A stretch of DNA of 64,000 bases from Clostridiales bacterium (GCA_012838425.1 DUPG01000010.1:68194-132193); one strand, 5' to 3'; shown: positions 1 to 9,567, counted from the first letter of the stretch. Notes: generated by a model from the letters alone, not told the origin. Translations and numbers: made by a program.

Positions 1-89
1 ATAGGCGATATGGAGAATCCTCTATTCGACAGCAATACATATTACAGGTCAGCAATTACTACACGCGAAAAATTTTCATAGAATACTCG

Positions 90-258
90 TGGCAAATAGG
101 CGATGCGAACATGGATTGCAATGTCAACACCGGCTACGCTGTAAATATCCTCAAAAGAATGTAGGGCAAATCACTCTTGACCCTGTGCAAGCAAAAATGC
201 AAATACGAATCACGACGGTAAGGTAGATACTGGCACGCTGTTGCGGTATTGCGTTATG
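90..258 (+). pseudogene. Decayed type I dockerin remnant, broken by frameshifts/stop
   Basis: Three frames reconstruct a dockerin: 90-161 WQIGDANMDCNVNTGYAVNILKRM(stop); 161-~200 VGQITLDPVQAKMQ; 202-258 NTNHDGKVDTGTLLRYCVM. Compare intact dockerin of the 35307 gene: LGDINNDGKVNTGDAVVVLMYSVGKIQLSEVQLLASDYNRDGKINTGDATSILKALV. Confidence 0.7.
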
Positions 259-279
259 TTGTTTTCACCTATTTTTATA

Positions 280-307
280 TTGCAAAAAACTACAAATAGT
301 GTATAAT
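280..307 (+). promoter_or_regulatory. Putative sigma-A promoter TTGCAA-N16-TATAAT upstream of htrA-like gene
   Basis: Hexamers at 280-285 and 302-307; CDS starts 373 with SD aaagggg. Confidence 0.5.
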
Positions 308-372
308 AGAATAGTCTGATTTTAAGCGGCCTTTTTGCTTAGTTTATTATTGTTTTTGAAAGGGGATAAGTT

Positions 373-1650
373 ATGGGAAAAAATCCTTATGATACAAACA
401 GTACCACTCGCTATTATGTGCACGACGGTGCTTTTGACGACGGCGGCAAGAAAAAGCGCAGCAGCGATGCTGGTTGCGTTTTCATGGTGTTCTTCAGCTT
501 TGTTTTTTTAGCACTTGTTATAGGAATTTTAGCGCAGTTCTTTATGCCTTCTGAGCATGCGCCCTTCCAAACACCTGCTGCAACTATATTTCCAAATCAA
601 ACGCAGGGCAGCATTGTTCCAACTCCTAATCCAACTACGCGTCCTGCTCCTAATTATGATGGCAAGCTGCCTGTTATTTCAGACGCAGGCAATCCGTTCC
701 CCGATATAATTGACGGGGTTAAGGACGGTGTTGTAAGCATATGTAATTACGCAGTCTCAGGCGGAGTATTCGGCAGGAACTCCAAGACATTACAAGGTTC
801 CGGAACTGGATTCTTAATCTCAACCGATGGCTATATTCTTACCAACGCGCATGTTATTGAAAATGCCGGAATGGTTACAATAATGCTTAGCAATAACGAA
901 GAAATCGAAACCGAGGTCATAGGCTACGATTTATCCACGGATATTGCTGTTTTGAAGATAGATAATTCTAAACTTAAGCTTCCTGCGCTTCCGATTGGCA
1001 ATTCCGACAGCGTACGAGTAGGTGAGTTCGTAATAGCTATTGGCGACCCGTCCGGGCGTGAGCTTGCAGGCTCCATTACATTCGGAATTGTCAGCGCAAA
1101 GCAAAGGTCTGTTAATATCAACGGTAAAATCAATAAGTACATTCAAACTGACGCTGCTATGAATCCCGGCAACAGCGGCGGCCCGCTAATCAACGCGAAG
1201 GGCGAAGTAATAGGCGTAAACTCTGCAAAAACCTTAACAGCAAGCTATGACGAGTTCGGCAATGCCATAAACGCAGAGGGCTTAGGCTTTGCTTTGCCGA
1301 TCAACGAGGCTATACGAATTGCAGAACAGCTAATAACATCCGGCTATATACAAAGACCCGGTATTGGCGTTTCAGTTGTTATGTTAGATGAAGATGAGCT
1401 TTCTCAAATGGGGCTGCAAAACGGCATTAAGGTTCATAGCGTTGTTGAAGATGGTCCAGCTGCAAAGGCAGGTTTGAAGGCTGGCGATATTTTAGTAGTT
1501 TGCGAAGGTAAAAATGTTGTTTCTATCGACCAGTTTGGCGAAATAATCAGAAGCTATAAAGTAGGCGACACAATAACAATTCGCTATTGGCGCAATCATG
1601 AATTCTATGACGCGCGAGTTCAAATAGGTGATTTGAACTTAATGGGTTGA
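373..1650 (+). CDS. HtrA/DegP-type trypsin-like serine protease with N-terminal TM and C-terminal PDZ
   Basis: Catalytic motifs TNAHVI, DIAVLKID, GNSGGPL; PDZ GPAAKAGLKAGDIL; one N-terminal TM segment. Confidence 0.93.
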   Translation: MGKNPYDTNSTTRYYVHDGAFDDGGKKKRSSDAGCVFMVFFSFVFLALVIGILAQFFMPSEHAPFQTPAATIFPNQTQGSIVPTPNPTTRPAPNYDGKLPVISDAGNPFPDIIDGVKDGVVSICNYAVSGGVFGRNSKTLQGSGTGFLISTDGYILTNAHVIENAGMVTIMLSNNEEIETEVIGYDLSTDIAVLKIDNSKLKLPALPIGNSDSVRVGEFVIAIGDPSGRELAGSITFGIVSAKQRSVNINGKINKYIQTDAAMNPGNSGGPLINAKGEVIGVNSAKTLTASYDEFGNAINAEGLGFALPINEAIRIAEQLITSGYIQRPGIGVSVVMLDEDELSQMGLQNGIKVHSVVEDGPAAKAGLKAGDILVVCEGKNVVSIDQFGEIIRSYKVGDTITIRYWRNHEFYDARVQIGDLNLMG

Positions 1651-1659
1651 GGTGCAAAA

Positions 1660-2631
1660 GTGAAGATTACTGTAATTGGCTGCGGCAGATGGGGTTCTTT
1701 CGTAGCGTGGTACTTAAACAGCATAGGGCATGATGTTACACTGTATGGGCGTGAGACATCAGAGAAATTCAATAGAATTTTGAGTTCGCGCAGCAACGGT
1801 ATGCTTGATTTTGACAAAAACATGAGGCTTACCTCAGATTTTGCCGCAGCTTGCGAATCGCCCGTAATCGTTATTTCTGTCAATTCGCAGAATCTCCGCG
1901 AACTTATACGCTCAATAGCCGATATGAAGGTCGGTCCGAAGGTGTTTGTGCTCTGCATGAAGGGCATAGAAGCTGACACAAAAATGCGACTAAGCCAAAT
2001 AGTCGAAGAAGAATACATCAAGAATGAACCCGACAGCCGCGTCGCTGTATGGTTAGGGCCGGGTCATGTGCAGGATTTATCGCAAGGCATACCAAGCTGC
2101 ATGGTTATAGACTCTGACGATGATTTCGTTAAGAAAACGCTTGTTGACGAGTTCTCAAGCAAGCTTATTCGCTTCTATTACGGTGGCGACTTAGTAGGCA
2201 ATGAAATCGGTGCTGCTACAAAGAATATAATAGGCATAGCAGCTGGTATGTTAGACGCAATAAACATGTCTGCGCTAAAAGGTGCGTTAACTACACGCGG
2301 CGCATACGAGGTATCGAGGCTTATACACGCTTTGGGCGGCAATCCAATTTCTGCATATGGGCTTTGCCACTTTGGCGATTATGCCGCCACTGTGTTTTCA
2401 AAGCACAGTCAGAACAGGCGTTTTGGTGAAGCTTTCGTTCGCGGCGAAAAATACGATAAGCTCGCTGAAGGGTATTTCACCGTTAAGCCTGTTGTTGAGC
2501 TTGCATATGAATTAGATGTTCAAATGCCTATTTGCCAAGCAGTCTATGATGTTCTATATAATGACATGCTTGTAACAAATGCAATAGAGTCGTTATTTGC
2601 AAGAGATATTAAATCCGAAATTTACACCTGA
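1660..2631 (+). CDS. gpsA: NAD(P)-dependent glycerol-3-phosphate dehydrogenase
   Basis: N-terminal Rossmann ITVIGCGRWGSFVAWYL, WLGPGHVQDL, GNEIGAATKNIIGIAAGMLD; GpsA layout. Confidence 0.85.
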   Translation: MKITVIGCGRWGSFVAWYLNSIGHDVTLYGRETSEKFNRILSSRSNGMLDFDKNMRLTSDFAAACESPVIVISVNSQNLRELIRSIADMKVGPKVFVLCMKGIEADTKMRLSQIVEEEYIKNEPDSRVAVWLGPGHVQDLSQGIPSCMVIDSDDDFVKKTLVDEFSSKLIRFYYGGDLVGNEIGAATKNIIGIAAGMLDAINMSALKGALTTRGAYEVSRLIHALGGNPISAYGLCHFGDYAATVFSKHSQNRRFGEAFVRGEKYDKLAEGYFTVKPVVELAYELDVQMPICQAVYDVLYNDMLVTNAIESLFARDIKSEIYT

Positions 2632-2929
2632 ATATTTGGGGCATTTTTGTGAACTTATTGCCCCAAAATATATATGAATTTTACATTTTCGGTTTCCAAA
2701 TTTCTTCAACTTTTTTAATTTCGTACTATTTTCGTAAGCAATTAGATAGAACGCATTGCCAATGTTTTCGCTGCATTCAAAATATTTGCTTCTGCGTTGA
2801 ATAGCGATATGCAAATAATGTTGTTTAATGTGATATTATCAGAGTATATATGCTGAAAATGTATAAGCTAATTACAACCACAATTTATATTCATAACACA
2901 ATTGTTTACTTTTCAAATTCAAAAGTGAC

Positions 2930-2957
2930 TTGATTACATTCATAGAACCTTTATAAT
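2930..2957 (+). promoter_or_regulatory. Putative sigma-A promoter TTGATT-N16-TATAAT
   Basis: Hexamers at 2930-2935 and 2952-2957 upstream of CDS 3027. Confidence 0.5.
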
Positions 2958-3026
2958 ATATAAGTGGGAGTTATTAGATACTTCTTCAAAACTTTTCATT
3001 ATTAAAAAGAAAGGAACAGAAAGGCG

Positions 3027-5234
3027 ATGAAAAAACACCTCCTCACTTCAAGTAGAAAGCTTGTTGCCTTAGCTTGCTGCTTACTGATGATTATCTCGGT
3101 ATTTGCACCGGGCTTTACGAACATTCAGCAAAAAACGCCAATGACATTGAAAGATCGAATTTTGCAGAGGGCTAAGACTGCCAACTTACAGCCTGCATCG
3201 AAGCTTTCAAAAGAGGTAACCGCGGGGCCTCTCCGCAAAGCCAACGCCGCTATAGAAGATGTCGTAATGAGCAACGGCACCAAGGAATTGCTGCCATATT
3301 GGCTTGGCGATGTCAACCTTGATGGCATGGTCAACACTGGCGATGCTACTTTGATTCTCAGATATCATGTAGGCTTGGTTAAGCTAAGCCGTGCTCAGTT
3401 GTTGCTTCTTGACGCGAACAACGACGGCAAAACCAACTCGGGCGACGCTGTTAGAGTGCTCTTAATAGTTGTTGACAAGGCTCAACCCATACAAGTTCAG
3501 TTGGACTTGGATGAACTGCAAGATTACACGGTTCAGTATGACGACGGTATAGCAGAGGCTGATATACCTGTTCCTAAGACAGATTATGTGCCTGCTAATC
3601 AGTCATACACAATCCCGCAATTCACAATGACTTATCAAGATTACAGGTTCTTGGGTTGGGAATCAAGCCTCGATAATACTATTTATCATGCCGGCGATTC
3701 ATTCATAGTTACCAACAACGTAACTTTGACGGCAAAATGGTCAACAGCTTCTGGCACATATTCTATCACTTACTCGGCCGGCACTGACCAACAGGTAAAC
3801 GGAATGCCCGAAAATGTACTCGAAATCCCGGCTGGTCAAGAGTATATAATTCCTTCAACCGTGCCCACAAGGCCTGACGGTTATTCATTCCAAGGCTGGA
3901 AGTCCAACATCAACTCTATTACATTCCAACCCGGAAGCTCATTTGTAATGCCTGAGTTTGATGTCATATTGACTGCAAAATGGAGCGATTCACCTGCTCA
4001 TAGGTGCGATGTTACCATTAAGCTGTTCGATGATTTGAATGAGGAAAATGTAGGCGAAATAAAGGTAACTCTTTATCAGACTACTACCTTCCATATGGGC
4101 AATATCCAACTGCCCGAAGGCTATAAGCTAAGCGACGAAATGCAGTCGATCACTGTAAATGTGTTCCAAGGCGGTCCTACATCGGTAACCATTACATTCA
4201 ATGTATTTGAATGTATAACAATCGAAGGCGTTGATTTCCGCGCTATATCCACAGCTATGGGCGTTAACAATGTCCGCAAGGGCTTGGATAAGAACTACAT
4301 ACTGAAGAACGATATTACGCTTCCCAGCAACAACTTCATACCGATTGGTTGGAAGCAAGGTAACGATTTCGATTCGTTCACAGGTATTTTCGATGGTAAC
4401 GGCTTCATAATTGAGAACCTGCTCTGCGACTATTGGGATTCGGGTTCCTCCGTATCGAATGTAGGTCTTTTCTCATCGAACGACGGTATCATCAGAAACC
4501 TTGGCGTCATGACCAACTTAGGAACAACCGGCTCCTCTTGGGGCGTATATGGCTTCCGCAATGTTGGCGCAGTCTGCGGTAGAAATGAAGATAACGGCGT
4601 CCTAATGAATTGTCAGGCATTGGGCTATGTCGGCTCAAGCGAAACTTTTGATAATGGCGAGCAAGCAGGCGGCGCAGCCGGTGGTATAGTAGGCAGCAGC
4701 AGCGGCTTAGTATCATGCTGCGGCTTCTATGGCTACATTGAAGGCTCGTTCTGGTTAGGCGGTCTTTGCGGCAAGAACTTCAATAAGATTGAATACTGCT
4801 GGGCTGCACCCGGCATCAACTCAGCTTATGACGCGGAAACCGTTTATTACTACTCATTCCGCTACATTGGCGGTTTGGTAGGCGGCTCACAGGGCAGCAT
4901 CAATGATTGCTACATAATACTGATTGACTATATTGTCGGCGATATGGCTGTAGGCGGCTTCCTGGGCTGGGTAAGCGGTGGTTCAATACACAATGGCTAC
5001 ATCTATAACGCTGCGGGCGGAATACTTTATGTTTCCGGACCTGCCGGTATATTAGCCGGATATGTTGCTGGCGAAGAACCCGCATATTCAGGCTTGTATA
5101 TGTACGAGCAGCATTCTCCCGATAATGAAATGCCTGAGGAGTTCAGCCCTGATGTATGGGACTTCGGTTCAACTGAGGAATTCAATGAGTTCCCGTACTT
5201 GCCGGATTTGATTAAGAATCGTCGCTTCTTCTAA
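3027..5234 (+). CDS. Secreted dockerin protein with InlB-type B-repeats and GLUG-like repeats
   Basis: Signal peptide; dockerin duplicates GDVNLDGMVNTGDATLILRYHVG and DANNDGKTNSGDAVRVLLIVV (~3300-3480) near the N-terminus; InlB-like YRFLGWESSL..LTAKW and YSFQGWKSNI..LTAKW; GLUG-like NVGAVCGRN, GGIVGSSSG, GGLCGKN, GGLVGGSQG. Confidence 0.8.
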   Translation: MKKHLLTSSRKLVALACCLLMIISVFAPGFTNIQQKTPMTLKDRILQRAKTANLQPASKLSKEVTAGPLRKANAAIEDVVMSNGTKELLPYWLGDVNLDGMVNTGDATLILRYHVGLVKLSRAQLLLLDANNDGKTNSGDAVRVLLIVVDKAQPIQVQLDLDELQDYTVQYDDGIAEADIPVPKTDYVPANQSYTIPQFTMTYQDYRFLGWESSLDNTIYHAGDSFIVTNNVTLTAKWSTASGTYSITYSAGTDQQVNGMPENVLEIPAGQEYIIPSTVPTRPDGYSFQGWKSNINSITFQPGSSFVMPEFDVILTAKWSDSPAHRCDVTIKLFDDLNEENVGEIKVTLYQTTTFHMGNIQLPEGYKLSDEMQSITVNVFQGGPTSVTITFNVFECITIEGVDFRAISTAMGVNNVRKGLDKNYILKNDITLPSNNFIPIGWKQGNDFDSFTGIFDGNGFIIENLLCDYWDSGSSVSNVGLFSSNDGIIRNLGVMTNLGTTGSSWGVYGFRNVGAVCGRNEDNGVLMNCQALGYVGSSETFDNGEQAGGAAGGIVGSSSGLVSCCGFYGYIEGSFWLGGLCGKNFNKIEYCWAAPGINSAYDAETVYYYSFRYIGGLVGGSQGSINDCYIILIDYIVGDMAVGGFLGWVSGGSIHNGYIYNAAGGILYVSGPAGILAGYVAGEEPAYSGLYMYEQHSPDNEMPEEFSPDVWDFGSTEEFNEFPYLPDLIKNRRFF

Positions 5235-5252
5235 GAAGTATCTAAAAAGCTT

Positions 5253-5282
5253 ACGACCCTGCAAACGCAGGGTCGTTTTTTT
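5253..5282 (+). terminator. Rho-independent terminator
   Basis: Perfect 10-bp stem ACGACCCTGC-AAAC-GCAGGGTCGT followed by a T tract. Confidence 0.92.
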
Positions 5283-5296
5283 CGGAGGCAAAACAA

Positions 5297-5479
5297 TTAT
5301 GATTTATCCTTGCTCTTTGTGTAGCTATGACAGCTTTCTTTATAAGCACAGCCGCTGCAGCCAGCACAGCCGCCGCTTTTGGCGTTTTTAATATAACGCC
5401 TTAAAGAAAAATATAAAACAGCTATCACACCTGCTCCGATTATCAGGGTTGCTGCATTATTTTTTAGCCATTCTAACAT
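5297..5479 (-). CDS. FeoB-associated Cys-rich membrane protein family
   Basis: 60 aa; one TM helix then GGCAGCSGCAYKESC Cys cluster; SD GGAGG upstream. Confidence 0.7.
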   Translation of the reverse strand: MLEWLKNNAATLIIGAGVIAVLYFSLRRYIKNAKSGGCAGCSGCAYKESCHSYTKSKDKS

Positions 5480-5502
5480 ATTTACCCCTCCAATCTATTT
5501 AG

Positions 5503-5532
5503 ATTATACATCTAATTTTTTTACTTATGCAA
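5503..5532 (-). promoter_or_regulatory. Putative promoter TTGCAT-N18-TATAAT for the Cys-rich peptide gene, overlapped by a palindrome
   Basis: On the - strand, -35 = complement of 5527-5532, -10 = complement of 5503-5508; TTAGAT-N5-ATCTAA dyad at 5499-5515 covers the -10. Confidence 0.4.
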
Positions 5533-5587
5533 TGTAATAAAGTAACACAATGACTCATACAATCTCATAGGAAAGGAGGACAGGCAA

Positions 5588-6520
5588 TTGCTAAACACAA
5601 GTCCGCTAATTAAAGATAATGGCTTAGCGTTTTACTTTCCTAATAGATTGAAGCAGGCTATTTCATTTGCTTGCTCAAATCCAAGAATTGAAGAAATACG
5701 CATTCGCGCAAATGCTCCTATACAGGTGATAACATCAGCAGGCGAATACATACTTAGAGGCGAAAGCGCAATGCAATATATAATCACGCCAGAGGACTGC
5801 ATGAACATTTACATGGCGTTATGTGAGCAATCGCTTTACGCCTGCGAAGAAGATACGCGACAGGGCTTCTTGACAATTCCGGGTGGCTATCGAGTAGGTA
5901 TATGCGGCAAAGTGTTATTAGAAAATGGCACAATAAAGAGGTTCACTGCAGTAAATGCGCTAAATATTCGAATTTCAAAGCAATGCATTGGCTGTGCGGA
6001 TACTGTTATGCCTAATATTTATACGCAGCATGGGGTTAAATCAATTCTGATAATTTCCGCACCAGCTATAGGTAAAACCACATTGCTGCGCGATATAGCA
6101 AGGCAATTATCGCAGATATCACAGAATCCACCAATAAAGGTATGCATAGTCGATGAACGCTCTGAAATTGCGGGCTGCTATAACGGAATACCGCAAAATA
6201 CAATGGGTATGCGCTGTGATTGCTTAGACAACTGCCCGAAAGCCATAGGAATCACTATGGCGATACGCTCATTATCTCCGTCAGTGCTAATAACAGACGA
6301 AATCGGTAAGCCCGAGGACGCAAAGGCCATACTTGACGCAAGAACCTGCGGCATTTCGGTAATAGCCTCAGCGCATGCAGGCAGTATATCCGACGCAGTA
6401 AAGCGACCTGTCATCAGCGAGCTAATCCGACAAAGAGTTTTCGACGGTATTGTGCATATAAGCATACACAAGAGTGTAAGGAAGTATAGTTACTTCGATA
6501 TAAGCGAGGTGCAGTTATGA
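5588..6520 (+). CDS. spoIIIAA: Stage III sporulation protein AA (ATPase)
   Basis: EEIRIRANAPIQV, GYRVGICGK, Walker A-like APAIGKTTLLRD, VDERSEIAG, followed by spoIIIAB-AH. TTG start with SD AAAGGAGG. Confidence 0.95.
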   Translation: MLNTSPLIKDNGLAFYFPNRLKQAISFACSNPRIEEIRIRANAPIQVITSAGEYILRGESAMQYIITPEDCMNIYMALCEQSLYACEEDTRQGFLTIPGGYRVGICGKVLLENGTIKRFTAVNALNIRISKQCIGCADTVMPNIYTQHGVKSILIISAPAIGKTTLLRDIARQLSQISQNPPIKVCIVDERSEIAGCYNGIPQNTMGMRCDCLDNCPKAIGITMAIRSLSPSVLITDEIGKPEDAKAILDARTCGISVIASAHAGSISDAVKRPVISELIRQRVFDGIVHISIHKSVRKYSYFDISEVQL

Positions 6521-7020
6521 AATGGCTTGCCGCAATAGTAGCATTTTCGCTGTGTACGCTTATTGGCTATATAAGGTCTAGTAAAATAGGTGCAAGGAGT
6601 GAAGTGCTGTCTCTAATTCTGCACGATTTACGCCAAATAACAGCGCAGTTGGAATACACATCCCTACCAATAGGTGAATTGCTTAAGAAAATTGACTTGT
6701 CATTGCCCGAGTTATGGGAAAAGCTCTCTGATAGGCTTTCACAGGGCAAGAGTTTGGTTGAAGCTTGGCAAGAGGTATTAGAAGAAAGAAGCGAAACACC
6801 TATATCGGCACTAGAAAATGATGAAATTGCGGTGTTGAATAATTTCTTTTCTACATTCGGTACAAGCGATAAGGAAACGCAAAAGCAAAACATAAAGAAT
6901 GCGTGCAAGCAATTAGAAAGCATACTCAATGAGGTAGATAAAGAATCAAAGAGCAAGCAAAAAGCGTTTTTCACCGTGGGAGTGCTAACTGGACTTGCGC
7001 TTGCAATACTCATGCTATAA
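6517..7020 (+). CDS. spoIIIAB: Stage III sporulation protein AB
   Basis: N- and C-terminal TMs, LGTSDKETQ-like FGTSDKETQKQNI motif, operon position. Confidence 0.9.
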   Translation: MKWLAAIVAFSLCTLIGYIRSSKIGARSEVLSLILHDLRQITAQLEYTSLPIGELLKKIDLSLPELWEKLSDRLSQGKSLVEAWQEVLEERSETPISALENDEIAVLNNFFSTFGTSDKETQKQNIKNACKQLESILNEVDKESKSKQKAFFTVGVLTGLALAILML

Positions 7021-7041
7021 CGAGTGAAAGGGGAATATTGA

Positions 7042-7239
7042 GTGGAAATAGGGCTAATTTTCAAAATTGCTGCTATAGGAGTTTTGGTTGCTGTAATAAC
7101 AATGCTATTAAAGCAATCCGGGCGCGATGATATGGCTATGATTGCAGCATTGGCAGGGCTGATCATCGCAATCACACTGATAATAAATGTAATCGCGGAT
7201 TTATTTGATAGTCTAAGAAGGGTGTTCAATCTATTCTGA
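7042..7239 (+). CDS. spoIIIAC: Stage III sporulation protein AC
   Basis: 65 aa, two TMs, IGLIFKIAAIGVLV..LLKQSGRDD; operon position. Confidence 0.93.
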   Translation: MEIGLIFKIAAIGVLVAVITMLLKQSGRDDMAMIAALAGLIIAITLIINVIADLFDSLRRVFNLF

Positions 7240-7640
7240 TGGGAATTATTAAAATCGCTTTGTTGGGAATAGTAGCGGCGGTTATTGCCTTAACAGTAAA
7301 GAGCTTTAAGCCCGAAATGGGTATGTTCGTATCGATTGCAGCAGGCATTATATTCATGCTGTATATAGTCGCTGAGCTCAGCGGCCTGATAGAAACCATT
7401 AACAAGGCAATAGCAAACTACGGACTTAACCCTGATTATGTAGGAGTGATAATCAAGGCGTTGGGCATAGCATATACAACACAATTTGCCGCAGATATTT
7501 GCAAGGATTCGGGCGAAACGGCATTAGGTACACGCATAGAGCTGTTCGGCCGCATTATGATTATCGCAAGTGCCTTGCCGCTTATATTTTCAATATTAGA
7601 TATGGTACTAAACATGTTTGAGTTAGCATTGGTGGTTTAG
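7239..7640 (+). CDS. spoIIIAD: Stage III sporulation protein AD
   Basis: 133 aa, KALGIAYTTQFAADICKDSGETALGTRIELFGR motif. Confidence 0.93.
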   Translation: MGIIKIALLGIVAAVIALTVKSFKPEMGMFVSIAAGIIFMLYIVAELSGLIETINKAIANYGLNPDYVGVIIKALGIAYTTQFAADICKDSGETALGTRIELFGRIMIIASALPLIFSILDMVLNMFELALVV

Positions 7641-8786
7641 ATGAAAAAAGTTATTGCAATTGCATTTGTTTTATTGTTGCTCATACCGGCAAGTGCTTTT
7701 GCTGTTTCAGAATCGCCCAAGCCCTTAGACGACGATATATTAGAAGAATTGCACCACGAGTTCGGCAAGTATGATTTTTCAAGCTGGGAAGCACATGTTA
7801 ACAACGATTTATTCAGCAATTTTAGCGTAAAGGATATGATAGACAGCTTTTTGAGCGGCAATCCTGACTTAGCCGCCGACAATATGCTTGATAAGCTATC
7901 TGGAATATTAAAAATCACAATGAAGCAGAGTGCGGGCTTTATGTTTGCAATGTTGGCTATATCGCTTGTAACAGGGCTGTGTAATGCCATGATACCCGAT
8001 GAGAAGAGCTCTCTGCGCGAGGTTGCCGGCTTCATACTAAGTGCAATGAGTTTAGGGTTGGTAATTGCTATATTCTCGTCAGCAGTTAACATCGCGGCTA
8101 AGAACATTCAAGCCGTATCAGCATTCGCAGAAGCAGCTATGCCCGTAACATCAGTGTTGCTTATTGCATCAGGCGCTAATATGACCTCTGGCGTAGTATC
8201 TCCCTTAATGACTATATTGAGCACAACAGTTGTAGGCATCATAAAGACTGTGATATTTCCTTTAATACTTATTGGGTGTGTACTGTCTGTTGTATCGTCT
8301 ATTTCGCCTAAATCTCAGCTGAAACAGCTGCTTTCACTTGTAAAAAACCTTACTAAGTGGTCGATAGGCATATTAGCCACCATTTATACAGGCTTAATCG
8401 TTCTAAAAGGACTTGCAGCGGCTAATTATGACGGGTTGAGTATCAAGACAACTAAGTATTTAATAGACAAGACTGTGCCTGTCGCCGGGGGATTCTTTTC
8501 AGGAACTATCGACACAACGCTTGTTTGCGCACAAATGGTCAAAAGCGTTGCGGGCTTAGCGGCAATAGTCGCAGTGATAATCATAATTTCAAAAACACTT
8601 CTGTCAATATTCTGCACGAATATGACATTCAGATTGACTGCGGCAATGTGCGAGCCTATATCCGATGAGCGTATTCCTAAGCTGCTCACGGGTGTTGCGG
8701 ATATGATGTCTTTCCTGTTTGCTGCTGTAATGGTGTGCGGATTGATGTTCATAATCCTGTTTGGAATAGTAGTTACTTGCGTATAG
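7641..8786 (+). CDS. spoIIIAE: Stage III sporulation protein AE
   Basis: Signal peptide, multi-TM, AMPVTSVLLIASGANMTSGVVSPLM; operon position. Confidence 0.93.
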   Translation: MKKVIAIAFVLLLLIPASAFAVSESPKPLDDDILEELHHEFGKYDFSSWEAHVNNDLFSNFSVKDMIDSFLSGNPDLAADNMLDKLSGILKITMKQSAGFMFAMLAISLVTGLCNAMIPDEKSSLREVAGFILSAMSLGLVIAIFSSAVNIAAKNIQAVSAFAEAAMPVTSVLLIASGANMTSGVVSPLMTILSTTVVGIIKTVIFPLILIGCVLSVVSSISPKSQLKQLLSLVKNLTKWSIGILATIYTGLIVLKGLAAANYDGLSIKTTKYLIDKTVPVAGGFFSGTIDTTLVCAQMVKSVAGLAAIVAVIIIISKTLLSIFCTNMTFRLTAAMCEPISDERIPKLLTGVADMMSFLFAAVMVCGLMFIILFGIVVTCV

Positions 8787-8797
8787 GGGGGTGCTGT

Positions 8798-8965
8798 ATG
8801 AATGAAATCGTGAACATTGTACGCGTTGCAGTAATTATGGGTGTAATATGTATGATTTTTGAGTCTGTGTTGCCTGAGGGAAGCCAGAAAAACTCTCTTA
8901 AAACAATTATAGGAATAGTTTTTCTTATATCAATAGCCGAGCAAATTGTTAAAGCGCTCACTTAA
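8798..8965 (+). CDS. spoIIIAF: Very short SpoIIIAF-like protein (55 aa, membrane segment only)
   Basis: ATG at 8798; MNEIVNIVRVAVIMGVICMIFESVLPEGSQKNSLKTIIGIVFLISIAEQIVKALT matches the two-TM N-terminus of SpoIIIAF; lies between spoIIIAE and spoIIIAG. Confidence 0.75.
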   Translation: MNEIVNIVRVAVIMGVICMIFESVLPEGSQKNSLKTIIGIVFLISIAEQIVKALT

Positions 8966-8976
8966 AGGAGGTAGAT

Positions 8977-9567
8977 ATGGATAAGAAATCAAAGCAAGGC
9001 ATGCTTGCGGCTTTTACTGAAAAGCTTAAGAAAAACAAGAAGCTTGAACTCACCGTATATGTTGTATTAGGGGCATTTGTGCTGCTGATTTACCTCAGCT
9101 CATTAAACACTCCTGCGAAAAACAGCGATTACCAAAGCCAGACAGCGCAGGTAACAATGCAGAGCACACAGGATTCTGTAAAAGAAATAGAAGAAAGACT
9201 TGAGAAAACGCTCATGCAGATACGCGGTGCGGGTAATGTAACCGTAATGATAACCTACGAAACGAGCAAGGAGATAGTGCCTGCGCTAAGCGTTACGAGC
9301 CAAAGCAGCTCACAGGTGGGCGATTCAAGTACGAATCACAGCCAAAACGATACCAAATCGCCGGCAACTGTTTCTCAGGGCGGTGATGAAGCGCCTATAG
9401 TTCTAACAGAGATTCAGCCGAAAGTCCGGGGGGTAATAGTGATAGCAGAGGGTGCAGCGGACTTAACTGTAAGGATGAATCTAATGCACGCCGTACAAAC
9501 TGTTTTGGGCGTTGATGCAGCAAATATTGAGGTATTCGAAATGGGTGTTTCGAATATAAATGACTAA
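8977..9567 (+). CDS. spoIIIAG: Stage III sporulation protein AG
   Basis: One TM, EERLEKTLMQIRGAGNVTVMITYETSKEIVPA, PKVRGVIVIAEGA, operon position. Confidence 0.93.
   Translation: MDKKSKQGMLAAFTEKLKKNKKLELTVYVVLGAFVLLIYLSSLNTPAKNSDYQSQTAQVTMQSTQDSVKEIEERLEKTLMQIRGAGNVTVMITYETSKEIVPALSVTSQSSSQVGDSSTNHSQNDTKSPATVSQGGDEAPIVLTEIQPKVRGVIVIAEGAADLTVRMNLMHAVQTVLGVDAANIEVFEMGVSNIND

Noticed and set aside
2634-2670. Stem TTTGGGGCA..TGCCCCAAA after gpsA as a terminator
   Set aside because: Long loop and no T tract; insufficient to call a terminator.
6567-7229. 220-aa minus-strand ORF
   Set aside because: Antisense to well-supported spoIIIAB/AC; Ser/Ile-rich composition typical of antisense readings.
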